This document shows, piece after piece, positions 1 through 6,088 of a DNA stretch of 64,000 nucleotides. The stretch is from positions 744,001-808,000 of the forward strand of contig NZ_JAOPFX010000001.1 of NCBI RefSeq assembly GCF_025515205.1, written 5' to 3'. Source of the DNA: Microbacterium fluvii. Its GTDB lineage: Bacteria; Actinomycetota; Actinomycetes; Actinomycetales; Microbacteriaceae. Position numbers and translations under genes: made by a program. Positions within the stretch are counted from its first letter, which is position 1, and every line of letters begins with the position of its first letter. Below the pieces are notes generated by a model that saw only the letters and a list, made by a program, of their open reading frames with translations, searched no databases and was not told where the DNA came from.

Positions 1-1
1 G

Positions 2-928
2 GCGATCGCGTCGGCGGCGGTCTTCGGGCTGCTCTTCTTCTTCCTCGACAAGCGCGCGAAAGACGGGCAGGGCTCGCTCTTCCAGCTGTGGGGCTTCCTC
101 ACCCCCGCGATCGCGCTGATCCTGGTGGGGCTGGTGGTGCCGACCATCCAGACCTTCATCCAGGCGTTCATGAACTCGTCGAGCACGCAGTTCATCGGCT
201 TCGCCAACTTCGAGTGGGTCTTCACGAACCCGCAGAATGTGCGCATCATCGTCAACACGCTGCTGTGGGTGCTCATCGCGCCGATCGTGTCGACGTCGGC
301 GGGCCTGGCCTACGCCTACTTCATCGACAAGACCCGCGGCGAGAAGTACTACAAGATCCTCGTGTTCATGCCGATGGCGATCTCGTTCGTGGGCGCCTCG
401 ATCATCTGGCGCTTCATGTACACCGCACGTCCGGAGGGGCAGAACCAGATCGGTCTGCTCAACCAGATCATCGTGTGGTTCGGCGGAGAGCCCTACAACT
501 TCCTCGCCGACGACCCATGGAACTCGCTGTGGCTCATCGTGGTGTTCATCTGGATCCAGACCGGATTCGCGATGGTCGTGCTCTCGGCGGCCATCAAGGG
601 CGTTCCCACCGAGCAGCTCGAGGCGGCCGAGCTCGACGGCACCAACGGCTGGCAGAAGTTCTTCAACGTCATCGTGCCCGGCATCCGCCCCGCACTCATC
701 GTGGTGCTGACGACGATCTCGATCGCGTCGCTGAAGGTCTTCGACATCGTGCGCACGATGACGGCGGGCGCCAACAACACCTCGGTGCTGGCCAACGAGA
801 TGTACACGCAGTTCAAGAACTTCGAGGCGGGGCGATCGGCCGCCTACGCCGTCATCCTGTTCATCCTGGTCGTGCCGCTGGTCGTGTACAACGCCGTGCA
901 GCTGAAGAAGCAGAGGGAGATCCGCTGA
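2..928 (+). CDS. Sugar ABC transporter permease, MalF/AglF type (5' end outside window)
   Basis: Inner-membrane permease of a binding-protein-dependent carbohydrate importer. The frame is open from the first bases, so the start lies upstream and about 308 residues are visible. Several hydrophobic segments are present, and the cytoplasmic EAA loop (EAAELDGTNGWQKFF, about visible residues 206-220) that docks on the ATPase is intact. The wording of the C-terminal half (FDIVRTMTAGANNTSVLAN) resembles alpha-glucoside permeases such as AglF. The stop overlaps the start of the next permease, so the two should be translated together as the heterodimeric channel. Family assignment is firm; the substrate is inferred only. 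Confidence 0.88.
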   Translation, partial: AIASAAVFGLLFFFLDKRAKDGQGSLFQLWGFLTPAIALILVGLVVPTIQTFIQAFMNSSSTQFIGFANFEWVFTNPQNVRIIVNTLLWVLIAPIVSTSAGLAYAYFIDKTRGEKYYKILVFMPMAISFVGASIIWRFMYTARPEGQNQIGLLNQIIVWFGGEPYNFLADDPWNSLWLIVVFIWIQTGFAMVVLSAAIKGVPTEQLEAAELDGTNGWQKFFNVIVPGIRPALIVVLTTISIASLKVFDIVRTMTAGANNTSVLANEMYTQFKNFEAGRSAAYAVILFILVVPLVVYNAVQLKKQREIR

Positions 929-1893
929 TGTCCGTCACACCCGCAGAGCTCCCGCTCAACACCGAGGCGGCCACGACCCTCAAGCGCGGCGAGCGCAGGG
1001 CCGAATCGGGCCTCGGTCGCACCAAGCGGCGCCTCACCTCGCGATGGGCGACGGTCGCCGCCATCATCATCGCGGCGATGTGGATCACGCCGACCTTCGG
1101 CCTGTTCGTCACGTCGTTCCGGCCGCAGCAGCTGATCCAGACGACCGGCTGGTGGACGGTCTTCGAGAACTGGGGCTGGACGCTCGACAACTACTCGACC
1201 GCTCTTCAGGCCGGCAACAGCCAGCTGACGATGGCGGGCGCGTTCGTCAACTCGATCGCGATCACGGTCCCGGCGGTGATCATCCCGCTGTCGATCGGGA
1301 TGCTCGCGGCCTACGCGTTCGCGTGGATGGATTTCCGCGGCCGCAACGTGCTGTTCATCGGCATCTTCGCCCTGCAGATCGTGCCGATCCAGATGGCTCT
1401 GGTTCCGCTGCTGCTGCTGTTCTCGCGCGGCACGATCTTCGGGTTCCCGATCATCCAGGCGATCGGCTCATCGGGCTACACGCAGGTGTGGATCGCGCAC
1501 ACGATCTTCGGCCTTCCGCTGATCATCTTCCTGCTGCACAACTTCGTCTCGGAGATCCCCCGAGAGGTGATCGAGGCGGCGAGGGTCGACGGCGCAGGGC
1601 ACGGGCAGATCTTCTTCCGCCTGATCCTGCCGCTGACCGCCCCGGCGATCGCGGCGGTCGGCATCTTCCAGTTCCTGTGGGTGTGGAACGACCTGCTGGT
1701 GGCCCTCATCTTCGCCGACGGCAACGTGGCGCCCATCACGAAGCTGCTGGCCGAGATGACGGGCAGCCGCGGTCAGGACTGGTACCTGCTCACGGCGGGC
1801 GCGTTCATCGCGATCGTCGTGCCGCTGATCGTGTTCCTGTCGCTGCAGCGCTACTTCGTGCGGGGTCTGCTGGCAGGGTCCACCAAGGGGTAG
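928..1893 (+). CDS. Sugar ABC transporter permease, MalG/AglG type
   Basis: Second membrane subunit of the carbohydrate importer, 321 residues. An N-terminal hydrophilic stretch of about 45 residues precedes the first membrane segment (VAAIIIAAMWITPTFGLFV). Further segments follow, with the EAA loop EVIEAARVDGAGHGQIFFR at about residues 213-231, which contacts the ATP-binding subunit. The ATG overlaps the TGA of the upstream permease by one base, so translational coupling is expected. No ATPase or solute-binding protein follows; the next genes are on the other strand, so those partners would be upstream or elsewhere. Substrate is likely an oligosaccharide but cannot be read from sequence. Confidence 0.88.
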   Translation: MSVTPAELPLNTEAATTLKRGERRAESGLGRTKRRLTSRWATVAAIIIAAMWITPTFGLFVTSFRPQQLIQTTGWWTVFENWGWTLDNYSTALQAGNSQLTMAGAFVNSIAITVPAVIIPLSIGMLAAYAFAWMDFRGRNVLFIGIFALQIVPIQMALVPLLLLFSRGTIFGFPIIQAIGSSGYTQVWIAHTIFGLPLIIFLLHNFVSEIPREVIEAARVDGAGHGQIFFRLILPLTAPAIAAVGIFQFLWVWNDLLVALIFADGNVAPITKLLAEMTGSRGQDWYLLTAGAFIAIVVPLIVFLSLQRYFVRGLLAGSTKG

Positions 1894-1914
1894 GCGGATG
1901 CCGTCCGCTCGGGC

Positions 1915-2577
1915 TCAGCCGGTGCAGCCGAGCCGGGCCTGAGCGGACTGCATCGCGTCGATCTCGGCCGTCTGGGTCTCGATGACGGCCTGGGCGAACT
2001 GCAGCACGCGGGGCTGGGACCCGAGTTCGATGACCGCCTCGGCCATCGGCACGGCGCCCTCGTGGTGGCGGATCATGAGCCCCAGGAACAGGCAGTCGGC
2101 CTCGGTGCCCGTCGCCGCGTTCAGCTCGGCGAGCTCGGCATCGGTCGCCATGCCCATCTGGGCCTCGAGCTCCTCGGTCGAGAGCTGCTCGGTGTCGCCG
2201 TGGCCGGCGTGCTCGTCGGAGGTCGCCATCCAGCTCATGAGCGGGCCGTCGGCCTGCGGGAGGCCCCACTGTACGAGCCAGTCGTACATCTCGCCCTTCT
2301 GGGCGGACTGGCCGGTCGCGATGTCGTACGACAGGGCGCGCACGGTGTCGTCGTCGGTCGTGCGGTACACCTGCATCGCCATCTCGACGGCCTGCGCGTG
2401 ATGCACCTGCATGTCGCGGGCGAAGCCCGCCTCGGCCGAGTCGGAGGTCGGCGTCGCCGTCTGCTGCGCGACGCCGAAGGTCGAGAACCGGCCGATCGCG
2501 AACGCGGCGCCGGCGATCAGCAGCACCGCCAGCATCCACGGCCAGATGCGGGCAGGGCCCTGCCGTTCGTCGGTCAC
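1915..2577 (-). CDS. DUF305 family protein, membrane-anchored
   Basis: A 220-residue protein with one N-terminal membrane anchor (IWPWMLAVLLIAGAAFAIGRF, residues 11-31) and an extracytoplasmic four-helix DUF305 region related to ferritin-like folds. It carries the two paired-histidine motifs typical of the family: MQVHHAQAVEMA near residue 59 and MIRHHEGAVPMAEA near residue 170. Many family members sit near copper or other metal-handling genes, so metal binding is plausible but unproven. The start chosen is the GTG overlapping the stop of the upstream DUF3105 gene (GTGA), giving a natural N-terminus just before the anchor. The pairing of DUF3105 with DUF305 is common in actinobacteria. Confidence 0.85.
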   Translation of the reverse strand: MTDERQGPARIWPWMLAVLLIAGAAFAIGRFSTFGVAQQTATPTSDSAEAGFARDMQVHHAQAVEMAMQVYRTTDDDTVRALSYDIATGQSAQKGEMYDWLVQWGLPQADGPLMSWMATSDEHAGHGDTEQLSTEELEAQMGMATDAELAELNAATGTEADCLFLGLMIRHHEGAVPMAEAVIELGSQPRVLQFAQAVIETQTAEIDAMQSAQARLGCTG

Positions 2578-3278
2578 GAGACCTTGCCGGGGCCGTCGAT
2601 GCCGCCGGTGCAGGCGGCGTTGGGCTCGGGGGCGCTCGTGGAGCGCCAGTAGGCGGCCAGGAACTCGCCGATGCGCTCGTCGTCGGCCGAGTCGACCTTG
2701 ACCTGCGCGTTCCAGGCGCTGAGAACGATGGGGGAGTCGAGGCCGTCGTAGGGCGAGAGCACGATGTAGCTCGAGGGCAGCTGGGCCTTGAGGGTGGCGA
2801 GCTCTGCATCGTCGACCTGGGCGGCGTCGTAGGTGATCCACACGGCGCCGTGCTCGAGCGCATGCACGGCGTTCTCGTTCTGCTGCGGCTCGGTGTAGAC
2901 GCCGCAGTTGAGCCAGACGGCGTTGTGGTCGCCGCCGGCAGGCGGGTTCTGCGCGTAGTCGACGGTGCCTTCGACGTGGTTCGCGGTGTTCTCGAAGGTC
3001 TCAAGACCCGAGATGCCGGTGCCGTCGCCGTCGCCGCGGGCGATCTCGACCGGGCGCGGCGTCAAGACGACCGAGGCGACGATGAGGGCGACGACCACGA
3101 GGGTCGCGACGGAGCCGACGGTCCACCACACGGCCTTCGAGCGGCGGCGCTTGGCGAGCTGCCGCTGGTACTCGGCGAGCTTCTCCTGGCGCTTCTGCTC
3201 GCGCTGCTGCTTGACGGTGAGGTCGATCTTGGCCTGCGTCGCGGGGTTGCCGCTGGTGCGCTTGGGGGAGGAGGACAT
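2574..3278 (-). CDS. DUF3105 domain membrane protein
   Basis: A 234-residue protein. Residues 1-47 are hydrophilic and strongly basic with a helical, coiled-coil-like run (QQREQKRQEKLAEYQRQLA). A single membrane segment follows at about 49-72, then an exported domain. The exported part holds the hallmark HALEHGAVWITYD (residues 139-151) of DUF3105, plus cysteines near residues 125 and 225. Function is unknown. It overlaps the DUF305 gene downstream by 4 bp, so the two form an operon and may act together at the cell surface. The upstream region to 3413 is shared with the divergent PAP2 gene and holds a possible minus-strand -10 (TAGGCT) at 3345-3350. Confidence 0.86.
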   Translation of the reverse strand: MSSSPKRTSGNPATQAKIDLTVKQQREQKRQEKLAEYQRQLAKRRRSKAVWWTVGSVATLVVVALIVASVVLTPRPVEIARGDGDGTGISGLETFENTANHVEGTVDYAQNPPAGGDHNAVWLNCGVYTEPQQNENAVHALEHGAVWITYDAAQVDDAELATLKAQLPSSYIVLSPYDGLDSPIVLSAWNAQVKVDSADDERIGEFLAAYWRSTSAPEPNAACTGGIDGPGKVS

Positions 3279-3413
3279 GTGCTGTGCTCTCGGCTCGGGC
3301 CTCGGGAGGGCGGCGGGTCGGGCGCCGCGATGCGGCGGAATCCCAGCCTATGCGCCTGAATGGGGGTGAAGGCTGGGAGAAGGCCAGGATGTGCGTCGTG
3401 CCAGGATGGCGGG

Positions 3414-4070
3414 ATGCCGCCTCAACCGATCTCCTTCGCCCGGCCGCTGTGGATCGGCCTGGGGCTGCTCGCGGCGGGCGTGCTGCTGGGCGTCGGCATC
3501 GCCGTCGGCCTGGGCGCGCAGCCCTGGGCGATCGACGCGTGGTGGCAGGACCTGCTCGCCGGCGCCAGAGGCCCGGTGCTGCTGGCCTTCGCCTACGGCA
3601 TGGACTTTCTCGGCGGGGGCTGGTTCGCCGTCTGGGTCGTCCCGCTCGGCGGCGCGCTCGCGCTGCTGATCGCGCGGCGGCCGTGGGGGGCGCTGCTGTT
3701 CCTGCTGGCCTCGATGGTGTCGGCGGGCCTCGTGCAGGTGCTCAAGCACGCCGTCGGCCGCGCGCGGCCAGAAGACATGATCGTGGTGTCGGACTACGGC
3801 TCCTTCCCCTCGGGTCACGTCGCGAACGCCGCGACCCTCGCCGTGGTGCTGTGGATGCTCTTCCCCCGGCTGTGGGTCGCCATCGCCGGCGCGGGATGGG
3901 TCGTGCTGATGGCCTTCTCGCGCACCTACCTCGGTGCGCACTGGCTCAGCGACACGGTCGGCGGGGCGCTCGTGGGGGCGGCATCCGCCCTGTTGGTCGC
4001 CGCCGCTCTCGCCGTGCCGCTCGCCCGAGAGGACGCCCGTGTGCGACCGGGAGCGCCGTCGCTAGAGTGA
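3414..4070 (+). CDS. PAP2 family phosphatase
   Basis: Membrane phosphatase of the PAP2 superfamily, 218 residues with about five or six hydrophobic segments. All three signature blocks are present in order: KHAVGRARPED (about 112), SFPSGH (about 131) and SRTYLGAHWLSD (about 168), supplying the Lys/Arg, the Ser-Gly-His and the His nucleophile with its Asp. Likely substrates are lipid phosphates such as undecaprenyl diphosphate or phosphatidate, but which one cannot be told. The ATG at 3414 was preferred over an in-frame GTG start 54 nt upstream because the protein then begins directly at the first conserved hydrophobic region. A CAGGAT hexamer lies 6 nt before it. Confidence 0.85.
   Translation: MPPQPISFARPLWIGLGLLAAGVLLGVGIAVGLGAQPWAIDAWWQDLLAGARGPVLLAFAYGMDFLGGGWFAVWVVPLGGALALLIARRPWGALLFLLASMVSAGLVQVLKHAVGRARPEDMIVVSDYGSFPSGHVANAATLAVVLWMLFPRLWVAIAGAGWVVLMAFSRTYLGAHWLSDTVGGALVGAASALLVAAALAVPLAREDARVRPGAPSLE
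4063..4068 (+). promoter_or_regulatory. Candidate -10 box of a leaderless transcript (HerA-like gene)
   Basis: TAGAGT ends 7 nt before the ATG at 4076. No Shine-Dalgarno sequence fits in between, so transcription would start at or next to the start codon. The box overlaps the end of the PAP2 gene. Confidence 0.5.
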
Positions 4071-4075
4071 GCGCC

Positions 4076-6034
4076 ATGAGCGCCGACCAGCCCGATCCCG
4101 CCGAAGCAGAGCTCGAGCGCCTTCGCGCCGAAGCCGCAGCCGCCGAGGCCGAGGCCAGAGCCGCGCAGGCCAGGGCGGCGCTGGCGGCCGCAGAGGCCGC
4201 GGCCGCCCAGGCGAGGGCGGCGGGTGCCGCGGCCCCCGCATCCGCTCCGCCCGCGGCCCCCGCATCCGCTCCGCCCGTGGCTCCCGCCTCCCCGCCAGAT
4301 CAGGAGATCTCGCCGACACAGGACGATTCGGCCCAGAAGCCTCCTGCTTCAGCCGAATCACCTGATCTCGCGAGCGCGCCGGAGCCGGATGCTGCGGCAC
4401 CGCCCGCCGGCCCGCTCGACGCCGACGAGATCGCCGCGATCGCGAAGGGCTACACCTTCGAGGGTGCCACGCTCGACCTCGGCGCCCTGATGAACACCGA
4501 GCCGGTGCCCGAGGCGCAGATCCGCATTCCGCTGGCCATGATGAACCGCCACGGGCTGGTCGCCGGGGCCACCGGAACCGGCAAGACCCGCACCCTGCAG
4601 GGGCTCGCCGAGCAGCTCGCCGCCCAGGGCGTGCCGGTGTTCGCCGCCGATATCAAGGGCGACCTGTCGGGGGTGGCGTCCCCGGGCGAGCCGAGCGACA
4701 AGCTGCTGGCGCGCACCGCGGCGATCGGCCAGGACTGGAAGCCCGAGGCATCGGTCACCGAGTACTTCGCCCTCGGCGGCATCGGCAAGGGCGTGCCGGT
4801 GCGGGCGACCGTCAGCGGATTCGGGCCGCTGCTGCTGAGCAAGGTGCTGGGGCTGAACGCGACGCAGGAGTCGAGCCTGGGCCTCGTGTTCCACTACGCC
4901 GACGCGCACGGGCTGGCCCTGGTCGACCTCAGCGACCTGCGCGCCGTGCTGACCTACCTCACGAGCGACGAGGGCAAGGTCGAGCTCAAAGACCTCGGCG
5001 GACTGTCGGCGGCGACGGCCGGGGTGATCCTGCGCGAGCTCATCACTTTCGCCGACGACGGGGCGGACGTCTTCTTCGGCGAGCCCGAGTTCGCGGTGAC
5101 CGACCTGCTGCGCGTCGCCCCCGACGGCCGCGGGGTCGTGAACCTCCTGGAGGTGCCGGGGGTGGCCGACAAGCCGGCCCTCTTCTCGACGTTCCTGATG
5201 TACCTGCTGGCGGAGCTGTTCGAGGTGCTGCCCGAAGTGGGAGACGCCGACAAGCCCAAGCTCGTGTTCTTCTTCGACGAGGCGCATCTGCTGTTCCGCG
5301 ACGCGTCGAAGGACTTCCTCGCCGCCATCACGCAGACGGTGCGGCTCATCCGCTCGAAGGGGGTCGGCGTCTTCTTCGTGACGCAGACGCCGAAAGACGT
5401 GCCCGGCGACGTGCTCGCCCAGCTCGGCTCGCGCGTGCAGCACGCCCTGCGCGCCTTCACCCCCGACGACGCCAAGGCGCTGCGGGCGACCGTGGGCACC
5501 TACCCGAAGAGCGGCTACGACCTCGAGCGCGTGCTGCAGGAGCTCGGCACGGGCGAGGCGATCGTCACCGTCATGAGCGAGAAGGGCGCGCCGACGCCGG
5601 TCGCGTGGACCAGGCTGCGCGCGCCGCAGGGCCTCATGTCGCCCACGCCCGACCCCGAGATCGAGCGGGCCGTGCACGCCTCGCCGCTGCTGGCGAGGTA
5701 CGGCACCGCGATCGACCGCGAGTCGGCTCGCGAGATCCTCACCGCCAAGATGAAGGCGGCGCAGGACGCGGATGCTGCCGCCACCGCCGCCGCCGAGAAG
5801 GCCAAGGCCGAGGCGGAGCTGGCCAAGCAGCAGGCCGCGATCGACAAGCAGCAGGCCGCCGCCGACCGCAAGGCCCAGCAGGAGTACGAGCGGCTGCTGA
5901 AGAAGACCGCCGGCACCAGTCGCACGACGCGCAAGAGCACGAAATCGCCGCTGGAGGAGATCCTGGGCTCCGCCACCACGCGGTCGGTGCTCAACACCGT
6001 CATCAGGGGCATGTTCGGCAACAGCAGGCGGTGA
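4076..6034 (+). CDS. HerA-like ATPase, DUF853/YjgR family
   Basis: A 652-residue P-loop ATPase of the HerA/FtsK superfamily (bacterial DUF853 branch). Residues 1-100 are an Ala/Glu-rich coiled coil followed by an Ala/Pro linker; the ATPase core follows. Walker A is GATGTGKT near residue 164 and Walker B is LVFFFDEAHLLF near 395-406; conserved arginines such as IRSKGVGVFFVTQTPKD come after. Residues about 555-620 form a second Ala/Lys/Gln-rich coiled coil. Family members are annotated as DNA-translocating helicases, but their cellular job is poorly known. The linker DNA at 4297-4368 is an in-frame palindromic element, described separately. Confidence 0.9.
   Translation: MSADQPDPAEAELERLRAEAAAAEAEARAAQARAALAAAEAAAAQARAAGAAAPASAPPAAPASAPPVAPASPPDQEISPTQDDSAQKPPASAESPDLASAPEPDAAAPPAGPLDADEIAAIAKGYTFEGATLDLGALMNTEPVPEAQIRIPLAMMNRHGLVAGATGTGKTRTLQGLAEQLAAQGVPVFAADIKGDLSGVASPGEPSDKLLARTAAIGQDWKPEASVTEYFALGGIGKGVPVRATVSGFGPLLLSKVLGLNATQESSLGLVFHYADAHGLALVDLSDLRAVLTYLTSDEGKVELKDLGGLSAATAGVILRELITFADDGADVFFGEPEFAVTDLLRVAPDGRGVVNLLEVPGVADKPALFSTFLMYLLAELFEVLPEVGDADKPKLVFFFDEAHLLFRDASKDFLAAITQTVRLIRSKGVGVFFVTQTPKDVPGDVLAQLGSRVQHALRAFTPDDAKALRATVGTYPKSGYDLERVLQELGTGEAIVTVMSEKGAPTPVAWTRLRAPQGLMSPTPDPEIERAVHASPLLARYGTAIDRESAREILTAKMKAAQDADAAATAAAEKAKAEAELAKQQAAIDKQQAAADRKAQQEYERLLKKTAGTSRTTRKSTKSPLEEILGSATTRSVLNTVIRGMFGNSRR
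4297..4368 (+). repeat. 72-bp palindromic element inside the HerA-like reading frame
   Basis: Three nested inverted repeats are visible: AGATCAGG (4297-4304) with CCTGATCT (4361-4368), GATTCGGC (4325-4332) with GCCGAATC (4352-4359), and GAAGC (4336-4340) with GCTTC (4346-4350). The total of 72 bp is 24 codons, so the frame is kept. It encodes part of the variable Pro/Ser/Glu linker between coiled coil and ATPase. No second copy was found in this window, so calling it an interspersed repeat is an inference. Confidence 0.55.
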
Positions 6035-6076
6035 GCCGCAGGCTTTGCTGAACCGCCGTGGCGACAGCATCCGCCG

Positions 6077-6082
6077 TACGAT
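6077..6082 (+). promoter_or_regulatory. Candidate -10 box of a leaderless transcript (fdhF-like gene)
   Basis: TACGAT ends 6 nt before the ATG at 6089, with no ribosome-binding sequence in between. This fits a leaderless mRNA and supports the chosen start. Confidence 0.5.
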
Positions 6083-6088
6083 CGGACC

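Noticed and set aside
1893..1908. GCGGA/TCCGC mini-palindrome after the second sugar permease as a terminator
   Set aside because: Only a 5-bp stem and no T-run; too weak to call.
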